From Pseudomonas viciae (GTDB lineage Bacteria > Pseudomonadota > Gammaproteobacteria > Pseudomonadales > Pseudomonadaceae), in NCBI RefSeq assembly GCF_004786035.1, contig NZ_CP035088.1:522001-586000 (forward strand): 64,000 nt of DNA. Reading direction: 5' to 3'. The notes under the pieces were generated by a model, which made no database searches, was not told the origin of the DNA, and saw only the letters and a program-made list of their open reading frames with translations. The position numbers and the translations under genes were made by a program. This document shows positions 35,952 to 44,789 of this stretch, piece after piece. Position 1 is the first letter of the stretch. Each line of letters starts with the position of its first letter.

Positions 35952-37234
35952 GTGCGCTATCGCCTGACGACAGTGGGGTCCAGGCGGTTGGATGCTGGGC
36001 GCAAAAAGCGCGTGAGTTGGATCGCTATCGCTGGAAACTGCTGCGCGAGCGTCATGGTCGCTGTGGCAGTTTATTGCGCCTGGTTCGCGATGTGCTGGTG
36101 GACGTCGTGGTCGGAATACGCACCAAGGCGTGCTTGAGTGGCTCGGTAGTCACCACGCCCTGTGAAGTGCTGTTGCTTCACTCGGCACCCAAGTCCATGG
36201 CGCTGCAGCGTAAAAATATTCTGATCGACTCCCTGCGCAAGCGCGGACACCATCTGGCTGAAGCGGCGTTACGCTCCCCCTCGGACGCCTGTGCCCTGCG
36301 TATGCTTTTGGCGCCGCCGCAGTCTGTACCGCTGCGATATCTGGTATATGCCGCCCATGCACAGTGGCTGGTGATGACGTACCAGCCCAAGGTGCTGATC
36401 AACGAGCGCAACGGTAGTCTCCATGCGCCGTTTCTGCGTCTGGCATTGGCTGCGCGTGGCGCTCGGCTGCTGCATCTGGCCCATGCCGCGACGCTGGAGT
36501 CTTCTCGACGACTGGCGATGAACGACTTTGATTACTACGGCGTCTTTGGGCGCAGTTCACTGGTGGCCTTGCAGGAACGAACGTTGCGGTTCGGAGAGTC
36601 GACGGTGGTGCTGGTCGGTTCCTACCTTGCCGATGAAACCTATGATTTACCCCCCGCCGATCCGGCTCTCCAGACGTTGTTGATTCTGGGGGTTGGCCCT
36701 GACCGGGAGAAAGAGCCGGGTTACCAGCGCACTTATCAGTTGCTGTGCAACTGGGCCGGGCAACATCCGCACTATCGCGTTCTGTTTAAGCGTCATCCGC
36801 GCAGCAAGGCGCAGTTCTGGAGCGATGCGGCCCTTCAGTTCACCAACATTGAGTTGCTGGACATCAAGTGCTCATTGGCTCAGGCGCTCGCGCAGTCCAG
36901 TGTTGTCGTCAACATCATGTCCAATGCCGGTATCGAGGCGGGGCTGGCGGGGCGGCCGGTGATTCATGTGAACGCGGGCAGCGACGTGGATGTTTTCTCT
37001 CATTCGTTGTTTTTCGGGCCTCAAGTTCGCAATGAGCAGGCGCTTTCCCGTCAGCTGCAAATGCTTGAGCAAGATTATCAAGGGCAGGTGGCTCAGGCCC
37101 GACGGTTTGCTGACTATCACCTGGTGCACGGTTCCCAGGGGTTGGCGAAGACCACTCAACTGGTCGAAAACCTGCTTCGCGGTGAGGACCCAAGGCGCGA
37201 CTTCGAGACCATCAGGTTGCCTGCCGTCGGTTGA
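35948..37234 (+). CDS. capsule/teichoic-like GT-B polysaccharide synthesis protein
   Basis: The 428-residue protein resembles GT-B enzymes of the CDP-glycerol glycerophosphotransferase/capsule-synthase type. Its second half has LILGVGPDREKEPGYQRTYQ, VLFKRHPRSKAQFW, and SLAQALAQSSVVVNIMSNAG followed by EAGLAGRPVIHVN, the pattern by which such enzymes hold a nucleotide-activated donor. The ATG at 35948, forming an ATGA overlap with the preceding gene, is preferred over the in-frame ATG at 35828. It ends 7 bp from the convergent kinase gene. Function is not assigned; addition of a phospho-alditol or Kdo-like residue to the core is possible. Confidence 0.7.
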   Translation: MSALSPDDSGVQAVGCWAQKARELDRYRWKLLRERHGRCGSLLRLVRDVLVDVVVGIRTKACLSGSVVTTPCEVLLLHSAPKSMALQRKNILIDSLRKRGHHLAEAALRSPSDACALRMLLAPPQSVPLRYLVYAAHAQWLVMTYQPKVLINERNGSLHAPFLRLALAARGARLLHLAHAATLESSRRLAMNDFDYYGVFGRSSLVALQERTLRFGESTVVLVGSYLADETYDLPPADPALQTLLILGVGPDREKEPGYQRTYQLLCNWAGQHPHYRVLFKRHPRSKAQFWSDAALQFTNIELLDIKCSLAQALAQSSVVVNIMSNAGIEAGLAGRPVIHVNAGSDVDVFSHSLFFGPQVRNEQALSRQLQMLEQDYQGQVAQARRFADYHLVHGSQGLAKTTQLVENLLRGEDPRRDFETIRLPAVG

Positions 37235-37241
37235 AGGAGGC

Positions 37242-37874
37242 TCAGGCGCCTAGGGCCTGGCTCAGTTCACGTTCGTTGCACACGCTTTGCTGGTTGAGGT
37301 AATACTCAAGAAACTGATTGTCCTCAAGCAGCCACTGGCGATCCTGTCGATAACGCAGGATATGTTTGAAGTTGCGCAGGCGCAGGCTCTTGCGCAGCGG
37401 CTTGCGATAGGTGCGCAGATCGGCGATATCGATCAGTCCCAGCTTGTTTTCAGGCGTCAGTACGACGTTGCCCAGGTGCGCAGAGCGAAAGTAGATACCC
37501 TTCTGATGCAGTTGCGCAATGAACTCACCCAAACGTGCCCGAAGCTCTCCATTGCCGTCCACGTTCAGCAGTTGACGCAGGGTTTGGCCGGGGAGTGGGT
37601 CGTAATGGACGGCATCGCGTTCAATGCTGGGGATGCGATAAATCTGACGAATTTGCGGGCACTCGATGCCACGTTCACAGAGCATTCGGCAGTTGTCGGC
37701 GAAGCGCTTTGCGTAAGGTGCCCAGAGTGCGGAGGTCAGCAGGCGTTTACGACGAAACAGCTTGAGTATCGAGCCATCAGTCAGGAGCAGGACTTTATCC
37801 CCTTTACCATCGGCTTCGAGAACGTCGGCACCTTCGCGCAGGCTGAGATAAAAAGCATGGTCGAGCGTTTGCAT
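37242..37874 (-). CDS. LPS kinase-like protein (PA4998-like), reversed orientation
   Basis: A 210-residue kinase-fold protein encoded against the rest of the locus. It has DGSILKLFRRKRLLTSALW with the Lys near 42, IYFRSAHLGNVVL near 145 as the catalytic-loop equivalent (HLGN, without the usual Asp), and LGLIDIADLRTYRKPL near 162. The ATG at 37874 follows GGAG at ideal spacing, which rules out the longer 37967 start. P. aeruginosa carries a similar kinase gene (PA4998) beside waaL and msbA. A role in outer-core modification is inferred. Confidence 0.78.
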   Translation of the reverse strand: MQTLDHAFYLSLREGADVLEADGKGDKVLLLTDGSILKLFRRKRLLTSALWAPYAKRFADNCRMLCERGIECPQIRQIYRIPSIERDAVHYDPLPGQTLRQLLNVDGNGELRARLGEFIAQLHQKGIYFRSAHLGNVVLTPENKLGLIDIADLRTYRKPLRKSLRLRNFKHILRYRQDRQWLLEDNQFLEYYLNQQSVCNERELSQALGA

Positions 37875-38006
37875 CTGTGCTCCAGGATTTGGCCCGATGG
37901 ATGGGCCGCCGGCTATGTTACCGCAGTGTGCATGCTGCAAAAAACAGCTGTGATATAGTCGCGCCAATTTTCAAGGGACCCCGGCCCTGTCCATGGGGTC
38001 GCCTGG

Positions 38007-38021
38007 ACTCTGTCACAGAGT
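38007..38021. promoter_or_regulatory. palindrome between divergent core genes
   Basis: ACTCTGT-C-ACAGAGT is a perfect 7-bp inverted repeat 75 bp before the capsule-synthase-like start and 133 bp from the kinase start. A second hairpin, GACCCC..GGGGTC (37978-38000), precedes it. It may be an operator or a leader structure. Confidence 0.4.
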
Positions 38022-38095
38022 GTTGTTTCTGATCTATGTTGCTATTCGCCATGCGTCGGCTGGCGTGTAGATGCCGCTTATCTTTTGGACACTCC

Positions 38096-39208
38096 ATGAC
38101 GACAATGCTGTTCATTTCTTTGGCCGCTCATCAGGGCCTTTACTTCAATCGGTTGCTCAACGAGACGGAACTGCAAGGCAAGGTCGTTACCCCTTCACAG
38201 ATGCCTTGGCTTGGGTCACTGCAGATATCCAGAATTCTTTCTCGCGTCGACTGGTCAAGCCTGATCGAAGAGAAATGCGAGGAACGTCGCGTCAAGAACA
38301 AGAACAATGGCTGGCTGTACCGCCTGTTGTTGCGTCTTGAACTCTTTGGGATGGCACTGCGGGCCCAGGCTTTGCTTAACCGTGAGCGTCCTGATGCATT
38401 GGTATTCTGGAATGGTTCCCATCGCTATTGCCGATTGCTGACGGCGCTGGCCCCGTCGAGTTGCAAGACGTTCTTTTTCGAGAATGGCCTGTTGCCCGAT
38501 ACTACGACTGTGGACCCCAAGGGCGTGAACTACCTGAATGCGGTTCCGCGTGAGGCCGATTTTTACCTCAACTATCCTTACTTCGTGCCTGAAAACCAGG
38601 CGGCGCCAGTGCTGATCCCCCGTCCGCCTCGTACCACGGGCCCGGCACCCATTACGCTGCCGCAGCAGTTTGTCTTCGTTCCGTTTCAGGATGACCGAGA
38701 TAGCCAGGTTCGGCTGTTTTCTCCCTGGATCAGCAACATGCGCGAGATGTTTGCCTTAGGCGAACGCCTGGCTAAAGAAACGGGGCTGACTGTGGTGTTC
38801 AAGGAGCACCCGTCCAGTCGCGAGACGTACCCGGAGCTGCATGAACGTACTCATGAGCGCGTGCTGTTCGCCAACGGTAATTCTACCCAGCAATTGATCG
38901 AGTCCAGTCTGTTTGTGGTCACGATCAATTCGACGGTTGGCCTGGAAAGCCTGCTCCTGGGCAAGCCCGTGCTCACCTTGGGCCAGGCCTTCTTCAACAT
39001 CGAGGGGTTGGTGATGCATGCCGACACTGCTGGGCAGGTGGTGGAATTGGCGCGTGCATTCCCGCGATGGCCGCTCAACGAGCAATTAAGGCGTAACTTC
39101 CTGCACTACCTTTGCGAGCACTACTGCATTAAGGGTAGCTGGAAGACGGCCGATAAAGCTCAGTTACAACGAGTTGCTGATCGAATGCTGGGGAAAGTTG
39201 AGTGCTGA
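38096..39208 (+). CDS. capsule polysaccharide synthesis-like protein (KpsC/KpsS type)
   Basis: The 370-residue protein has the C-terminal signature of the capsule-synthesis family that includes beta-Kdo transferases. It shows FVFVPFQDDRDSQVRLFSPW near 200, VVFKEHPSSRETYPEL near 250, and STQQLIESSLFVVTINSTVG followed by LESLLLGKPVLTLGQAFF near 290. The N-terminal part has LVFWNGSHRYCR and FFFENGLLPDTTTVDPKGVN. The ATG at 38096 gives the conserved-looking MLFISLAAHQG start; the 38036 ATG adds an unlikely Arg-rich leader. It abuts the ligase-like gene. In a core locus it may add Kdo or a related acidic sugar, which is inference. Confidence 0.78.
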   Translation: MTTMLFISLAAHQGLYFNRLLNETELQGKVVTPSQMPWLGSLQISRILSRVDWSSLIEEKCEERRVKNKNNGWLYRLLLRLELFGMALRAQALLNRERPDALVFWNGSHRYCRLLTALAPSSCKTFFFENGLLPDTTTVDPKGVNYLNAVPREADFYLNYPYFVPENQAAPVLIPRPPRTTGPAPITLPQQFVFVPFQDDRDSQVRLFSPWISNMREMFALGERLAKETGLTVVFKEHPSSRETYPELHERTHERVLFANGNSTQQLIESSLFVVTINSTVGLESLLLGKPVLTLGQAFFNIEGLVMHADTAGQVVELARAFPRWPLNEQLRRNFLHYLCEHYCIKGSWKTADKAQLQRVADRMLGKVEC

Positions 39209-40398
39209 CAGAAATGAAAAAAATGATCAACAAGGATGTCCTGGCGGTGTGGGCATCCATCGGTTTCCTCGTTTTATTGTGTGGGGCGTGGGTACTACCG
39301 AACAACAAACTGTATCACCAGATGTTGATTTTCCTGCTATGGCTCCCCGCCTTGCTGGCACTGTTTCATCGGGATTTTCGCCTGTTACTCAAGCAGCCTG
39401 AGTGCATTCTTCTCGTCTTGTTCGTGGCCTGGACGTTTCTGGTATTGGCGGTTGAGGGGGGGGATAACGTCTTCGGCAAGGTCAAGGTGACATTCTATGT
39501 AGCCCTGACCTTGGCAGGCGTGTTGCTGGCGGCACAGAACCGCCAGTGGCGGGTAGAGTCCATGTTGTTGTACGCATCGATTATTGGCGGTGTTTTTGCG
39601 GCCGCTTCCTGGGCATATTTTTATGGTCTGTCCGCTCGGCCTTTGCAAAGTCGGTTGATTGCCATCGGCTTGTGGGACACCCCGATCATGGCCGCGCACG
39701 CGGTGGGCGCCTTGGCGGTTATTGGCGTGTTCACGCTGCGAACCAGGCGCTTCACTCCTGCTGTGATGGCGTTGCTGCTGATCCCTGCGATCGGATACGC
39801 GCTGTTTCTGGGCTTCAGCCAAACGCGCGGTGTTTGGATCGGCTTGGTAGTCTGTCTATTCGTAATGGGGATAGCGCGACCGTCACGCCTGGGAAGTGGA
39901 CTGATTCTTCTGGGGGTTCTGGGAGTGGCGTCCATTGCTGTGTTCAAATCGGAAGTTTTATTGCAGCGTGGCGTTTCTTTCCGGCCCGAGCTATGGCGAG
40001 GTGGTGTTCAGTTGATTCTGGACCACTGGGCGACGGGGTTGGGATTCAAAGAGTACCTGATTCCGGTCCCTGAGCTAGGACAGTCATTCAAACATCCCCA
40101 TAACCTCTTTCTGGATACCGGTGTGCGTCTCGGGGTGCCCGGCCTGCTGTTGTTCGGCTGGCTGTGGCTGGCGGCTGGCTGGCGCGGCTGGATTTCGCGA
40201 GCTCAGCCGCTGGGTCAAGTGTTGCTGGCACTCTGGGTTTTTTCCGGGACGTCGTTGCTCACCGATGGCATCGGTCTCTGGCTCAAACCGAACGCCGACT
40301 GGTTGATCACCTGGCTGCCGATTGCTTTGAGTATTGTGTTGGCCGCTCGGGGGGACGCTGAAACCAGAAACTCCACCCAGAGCGTTTCTGCTGCTTGA
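39202..40398 (+). CDS. waaL: O-antigen ligase-family membrane protein
   Basis: A 398-residue polytopic inner-membrane protein with about ten hydrophobic helices and the Wzy_C/ligase loop. FSQTRGVWIGL near 210, then RGVSFRPELWRGG, and the periplasmic HPHNLFLDTGVRLGVPG near 300 match the essential Arg and His of O-antigen ligases. It should join polymerised glycan to lipid A-core. The family alone cannot separate ligase from Wzy polymerase; its place just before msbA in a core locus favours WaaL. Start is GTG 39202, overlapping the previous stop and preceded by GGGGA; ATG 39214 is an alternative. Confidence 0.8.
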   Translation: MLTEMKKMINKDVLAVWASIGFLVLLCGAWVLPNNKLYHQMLIFLLWLPALLALFHRDFRLLLKQPECILLVLFVAWTFLVLAVEGGDNVFGKVKVTFYVALTLAGVLLAAQNRQWRVESMLLYASIIGGVFAAASWAYFYGLSARPLQSRLIAIGLWDTPIMAAHAVGALAVIGVFTLRTRRFTPAVMALLLIPAIGYALFLGFSQTRGVWIGLVVCLFVMGIARPSRLGSGLILLGVLGVASIAVFKSEVLLQRGVSFRPELWRGGVQLILDHWATGLGFKEYLIPVPELGQSFKHPHNLFLDTGVRLGVPGLLLFGWLWLAAGWRGWISRAQPLGQVLLALWVFSGTSLLTDGIGLWLKPNADWLITWLPIALSIVLAARGDAETRNSTQSVSAA

Positions 40399-40531
40399 TG
40401 TCGGTGACGCGAAGGCGAATGGCTGCCTCTGCGCTGTCCGGTCGTTCAGTCCTGGCTGAGCCGGTGCTGTAATTCGTTCGCTGTTACAATCTACATCTTG
40501 TCTCTTTTTTCAAACGTCCGAGGCGCACCGA

Positions 40532-42322
40532 ATGGCCAATTCCGACCAGCAATCGAGCATGACGATTTACCTGCGGTTGCTGAAATACGTGCTCCCGTAC
40601 TGGGGCGCCTTCGCCATCAGTATTATCGGTTTCGTACTGTTCGCATCCAGCCAGCCGATGCTGGCAGACATGCTCAAGCATTTTCTCGACGCTTTGCAGA
40701 AGCCCAATGACACTCAGTTCATGGGCGTTTCGCTGGTGCTCGGCGTGCCGTTGCTGATCGTGCTCATTGCGGTCTACCAAGGTATAGGCTCATTCCTGGG
40801 TAACTACTACCTCGCCAAAGTTGCTCGTGGTGTTGTCCACGACCTGCGCTGCGCCCTGTTCGATAACCTGCTGACCCTGCCTAACCGCTACTTTGACAAC
40901 CATAACTCCGGCCACCTGATTTCCCGTATTACCTATAACGTGACCATGGTCACCGGTGCCGCCACTGATGCGATCAAAGTGGTCATTCGTGAAGGGCTGA
41001 CGGTGGTGTTCCTGTTCGGATATTTGCTGTACAGCAACTGGAAAATGACGCTGGTATTGCTGGCGATCCTGCCGGTTATTGCCGTTCTGGTGAGTAGCGC
41101 CAGCAAGAAATTTCGCAAGCAGAGCAAGAAAATCCAGGTGGCGATGGGGGATGTGACCCATGTGGCTTCGGAGACGATCCAGGGCTACCGTGTGGTTCGC
41201 AGTTTTGGCGGTGAAAACTACGAAATCGAACGGTTTCACAAGGCCAGTGCCGACAACATGAACCGCAGCCTGGGCATGACCCGGACCCAGTCGATCTATA
41301 CGCCTATGCTGCAGTTGGTGATCTACATCGGCATGGCCGTGTTGATGTACCTGGTGCTTTACCTTCGCGGTGATGCTTCCGCCGGCGAGCTGGTTGCCTA
41401 TATCACTGCCGCCGGTTTGTTGCCCAAGCCCATCCGTCAATTGTCGGAGGTCAGCGCCACGATCCAGAAGGGTCTGGCCGCTGCGGACAGCATCTTCGAG
41501 CAACTGGACGAAGAACCGGAAGTGGACAAGGGAACCAAGGAGATGGCGCGTGTCGGTGGTCGCCTGGAAGTGCGCAACCTGAGTTTCCAGTATCCAGATA
41601 CCGAGAAAGTCGTGCTCGACGATATTTCCTTTACCGCCGAAGAGGGGCAGATGATCGCCCTGGTAGGACGCTCGGGCAGCGGCAAGTCGACCTTGGCCAA
41701 CCTGATTCCGCGTTTCTATCATCATGACAAGGGACAGATTCTGCTCGACGGCGTGGACGTCGAGGAATACAAGCTCACCAACCTGCGGCGCCACATTGCC
41801 TTGGTGACCCAGCAGGTCACGTTGTTCAACGACAGCGTTACCAACAACATCGCCTACGGCGACCTCGCTGACGCGCCCTTCGAGGACGTGCGCAGGGCTG
41901 CCGAAGATGCGTACGCCGCCGAGTTCATTGAGCAGATGCCTCAGGGGTACGACACCCTGGTGGGCGAAAACGGTGTCCTGCTTTCCGGCGGTCAGCGCCA
42001 GCGCCTGGCGATCGCCCGAGCCCTGCTCAAGAATGCACCACTGTTGATTCTGGATGAGGCGACCTCGGCTCTCGACACTGAGTCCGAGCGTCACATCCAG
42101 GCGGCCCTGGACCAAGTGATGAAAGGCCGCACCACGCTGGTGATTGCTCATCGACTGTCGACCATCGAGAAGGCTGACCTGATCTTGTTGATGGACAAAG
42201 GGCGTATTGTCGAGCGCGGCACTCATGCCGAGTTGCTGGCACTCAATGGTTTCTACGCTCGGTTGCACGAGAAAGACTTCGTCGAAGGTGCCGAAGAGGC
42301 AGCGAAGGAGTCCTTCGTTTGA
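40532..42322 (+). CDS. msbA: lipid A export ABC transporter MsbA
   Basis: MsbA flips lipid A-core across the inner membrane using ATP. The 596-residue half-transporter has six N-terminal membrane helices (about 20-310) and a nucleotide-binding domain with GRSGSGKST (Walker A), the TQQVTLFNDSV Q-loop, LSGGQRQRLAIARAL (signature) and LLILDEATSALDTE (Walker B). Length is typical. It is coupled to mig-14 by a TTGA overlap. Confidence 0.95.
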   Translation: MANSDQQSSMTIYLRLLKYVLPYWGAFAISIIGFVLFASSQPMLADMLKHFLDALQKPNDTQFMGVSLVLGVPLLIVLIAVYQGIGSFLGNYYLAKVARGVVHDLRCALFDNLLTLPNRYFDNHNSGHLISRITYNVTMVTGAATDAIKVVIREGLTVVFLFGYLLYSNWKMTLVLLAILPVIAVLVSSASKKFRKQSKKIQVAMGDVTHVASETIQGYRVVRSFGGENYEIERFHKASADNMNRSLGMTRTQSIYTPMLQLVIYIGMAVLMYLVLYLRGDASAGELVAYITAAGLLPKPIRQLSEVSATIQKGLAAADSIFEQLDEEPEVDKGTKEMARVGGRLEVRNLSFQYPDTEKVVLDDISFTAEEGQMIALVGRSGSGKSTLANLIPRFYHHDKGQILLDGVDVEEYKLTNLRRHIALVTQQVTLFNDSVTNNIAYGDLADAPFEDVRRAAEDAYAAEFIEQMPQGYDTLVGENGVLLSGGQRQRLAIARALLKNAPLLILDEATSALDTESERHIQAALDQVMKGRTTLVIAHRLSTIEKADLILLMDKGRIVERGTHAELLALNGFYARLHEKDFVEGAEEAAKESFV

Positions 42323-43218
42323 TTTTGAGTTACTGGCGGGCCTGGCGAGAAAGCGGTTGGACCCCTATTGATGCTGCGGCTTACGCTCTTGCCTGGCAAC
42401 AGTTTGGCGGCAGTGTGGCGACTCACCCTGATGTGGTCGAGCGGCTGGCCGGATTTGTAGGCATTCCTGTACGTTATCTGGGCTGGTTCGTCGACGGTCA
42501 ATTGTGTGCTGCGATCCCGACCTGGGGCCGTCATGTGGCCTTATCCAAGGATGTGCTCAAGCGTGAAGGCAAGCGCGGCATGCTCGATCTCGGCAATGCC
42601 GAGGTCATCCTGCCGGTTGCCGAAGACACTCGGATTCGCGTACGGCATCGCATGCGCTATGTGTCTGCACTCAATGCCCAAAGCATAACGGGCCTTGCTG
42701 AGCAGCCTGAAGGCTTGGCGCTGGCCCGTGAGCCCGAGGATTACAGTAAGAAATTTCGGTACAACCAGCGTCGCGAGCAGCGTTTGCTGGAGGATGCGGG
42801 CGGCAGCATCCGGCCTATGCTGGAGCTCAGCGCCGGCGAGCAGGCGGTCATCTATGCCGACCTGTTCCAACGCCGCTGGAACTTCGAAGCTCCAGGCAAA
42901 AAGCATCTGGCTGAGGTGTTCGGCCTGATGCGTGAGTTCATGACCGGGTCCTTGATCTACTTGAACGATGAGCCGGTGGCGATTCAGATCCTGTACCGGG
43001 TCGAGGCCCCCAAGTGGACCAGCCTTGAATACATCAACGGCGGCGTCGACCCGCAGAGTCGCGAGTTCAGTCCTGGCAGCGTGCTCAGTTTCGTCAATAC
43101 CCAAACCGCTTGGGAGCAGGCTCGCGCCCTGGGCAAGCCGCTGCGTTATTCGTTCGGCCGTGCCGACCGCGAATACAAGGATCGCTGGTGTCACCGGGTT
43201 CCGGTCTATCAGGTTTGA
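42319..43218 (+). CDS. mig-14: Mig-14 family antimicrobial-peptide tolerance protein
   Basis: The 299-residue protein matches Mig-14, an inner-membrane-associated protein giving tolerance to antimicrobial peptides in Salmonella and P. aeruginosa (PA5003). It has a GNAT-like fold feel, with SKKFRYNQRREQRLLEDAGG near 143, YADLFQRRWNFEAPGKKHL near 180 and LEYINGGVDPQSREFSPGS near 235. The start is TTG 42319, overlapping the msbA stop by four bases. Its mechanism is not established. In P. aeruginosa it neighbours dnpA, as here. Confidence 0.88.
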   Translation: MILSYWRAWRESGWTPIDAAAYALAWQQFGGSVATHPDVVERLAGFVGIPVRYLGWFVDGQLCAAIPTWGRHVALSKDVLKREGKRGMLDLGNAEVILPVAEDTRIRVRHRMRYVSALNAQSITGLAEQPEGLALAREPEDYSKKFRYNQRREQRLLEDAGGSIRPMLELSAGEQAVIYADLFQRRWNFEAPGKKHLAEVFGLMREFMTGSLIYLNDEPVAIQILYRVEAPKWTSLEYINGGVDPQSREFSPGSVLSFVNTQTAWEQARALGKPLRYSFGRADREYKDRWCHRVPVYQV

Positions 43219-43234
43219 GCGAGGGTAAACAGCC

Positions 43235-44653
43235 ATGAGCGGACGCAAGCAGCAATTGCTTAAACGCCATCGTCAACGCAAACGTCTGATCCTGATTGGC
43301 ATGTTGCTGGTGGCGTCCGCACTGGGCTTTTTTGTGTCGTGGTGGTCGTTGCCGCTTTTCCTGTTGCTGGGCTGGATCGCCCACGAGGCCTGGTTTTGCG
43401 ATCATCTGTTCTATGCTCCGAACGACGATTATCGTTATGACTTCCCGCCAGGCACGCCGCAGTTTCCCGCCATTTTGAACGATGGCCTGTTGCAGGTGGC
43501 GGGCGCGTTCAGTGCGGGGCAGACGCTGATTCTGCAGGTGCGGGTCAAAAGCCACTGGTTGGGACGTTTTTTCGATCCTCAGGTATGGATCGGTGACGAC
43601 CGCCAGGATCTGGAGCGCGGTGTCGCGGGTGAGCGTTTCCTCAATCTGTCCGGGCAGGATTCGGCGCTGACGAGCGGGCTCCTGAGAGTGCACGGCCGTT
43701 TTTGCAGCCTGGCGTCACAGGCGACTCTTCATGTGCTGAGCACTCCGGATTTTGGCCAGCAACGTTTGCTCGTCATCGCTCCTCATGCCGACGATGCCGA
43801 GCTTGCGGCTTTTGGTCTCTATAGCCGGGCCAGCGATGTGGCTATCGTCACGCTGACCCAAGGGGAAATCGAAGCCGAGCACTATCGCGATATGGGCCTG
43901 GACGCCGCTCAGGCTGCTCGCCTCAAGGGTCGCCTGCGTAGCTGGGACAGTCTGGCGGTGCCGTTGTGGGGTGGGGTGGCGCAGCAGCAATGTGTGCAAT
44001 TGGGCTACTACTGCCTGCAGTTGGGGGCTATGGCGCAACAACCGGAGCGAAGCTTTGGCTCTCTGGAATCGGGCGATAGTGATATTCGGGACGTGCGCCG
44101 GTTCAACGCCCTGAGTCTGCCGGGTGACGTCGACGGCCAGCCGAATTGGCGCAACCTGGTGGCTGATCTGGTACGGATGCTTGAGCATCACCGGCCCGAC
44201 GCGGTAGTGACACCTCATCCCGAACTGGATCCTCACAGCGACCATGTTGCCAGTACTCGCGCCTTGATGGAGGCCATTGAACTCAGTACCTGGCGCCCGC
44301 GTACCCTGCTGCTGTATGCCAACCACCTGCACGACAACGACCGTTGGCCAATGGGCCCGGCAGGCTATGGTATCGCCTTGCCTCCAGCCATCGAGCCGTT
44401 GCCGGTCGATGGCCTATGGAGTCCGCTGCTGGATGCGCCGACCCGCATGGACAAGGCCATGGCGTTGGGCATGCAGCACGACTTACAAGGCCGCCCCCCC
44501 TTCAAAAGGCAATTGCGCCGAATGATTCAACGGTTGTTGGCCGGACGTCGCTGGCCTCGCACCGGGGAGGATGAGTTTTTCCGCAAGGCGGTGCGTCGAC
44601 ATGAGCTTTTCTGGGTGCGTCCGCTGGCTGCCCCGCAGCAGGATGATCACTGA
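43235..44653 (+). CDS. dnpA: PIG-L family de-N-acetylase DnpA
   Basis: DnpA is a LmbE/PIG-L zinc-dependent N-acetyl hydrolase linked in P. aeruginosa (PA5002) to fluoroquinolone persistence and thought to act on LPS or its precursor. The 472-residue protein starts with a short hydrophobic hairpin (ILIGMLLVASALGFFVSWW and LPLFLLLGWIAHEAW) that should tether it to the inner membrane. The catalytic domain has VIAPHADDAELAAFG near residue 180 (the PHxDD zinc/catalytic motif) and TPHPELDPHSDHVAS near 326. It is preceded by GAGGG at normal spacing and sits 16 bp after mig-14. Confidence 0.9.
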   Translation: MSGRKQQLLKRHRQRKRLILIGMLLVASALGFFVSWWSLPLFLLLGWIAHEAWFCDHLFYAPNDDYRYDFPPGTPQFPAILNDGLLQVAGAFSAGQTLILQVRVKSHWLGRFFDPQVWIGDDRQDLERGVAGERFLNLSGQDSALTSGLLRVHGRFCSLASQATLHVLSTPDFGQQRLLVIAPHADDAELAAFGLYSRASDVAIVTLTQGEIEAEHYRDMGLDAAQAARLKGRLRSWDSLAVPLWGGVAQQQCVQLGYYCLQLGAMAQQPERSFGSLESGDSDIRDVRRFNALSLPGDVDGQPNWRNLVADLVRMLEHHRPDAVVTPHPELDPHSDHVASTRALMEAIELSTWRPRTLLLYANHLHDNDRWPMGPAGYGIALPPAIEPLPVDGLWSPLLDAPTRMDKAMALGMQHDLQGRPPFKRQLRRMIQRLLAGRRWPRTGEDEFFRKAVRRHELFWVRPLAAPQQDDH

Positions 44654-44789
44654 AGTATTTGTTGGCGAGCCGGCACAATGTGGTGTTCGGCCTATGCTTT
44701 GCTTTGGGCAATAAGTCGGGAATACGCGCCCATGCCGCGCACAGGCCGGTAAACCCTAATGCAATTCGATATCCGGGAGAGGCTCGGTT

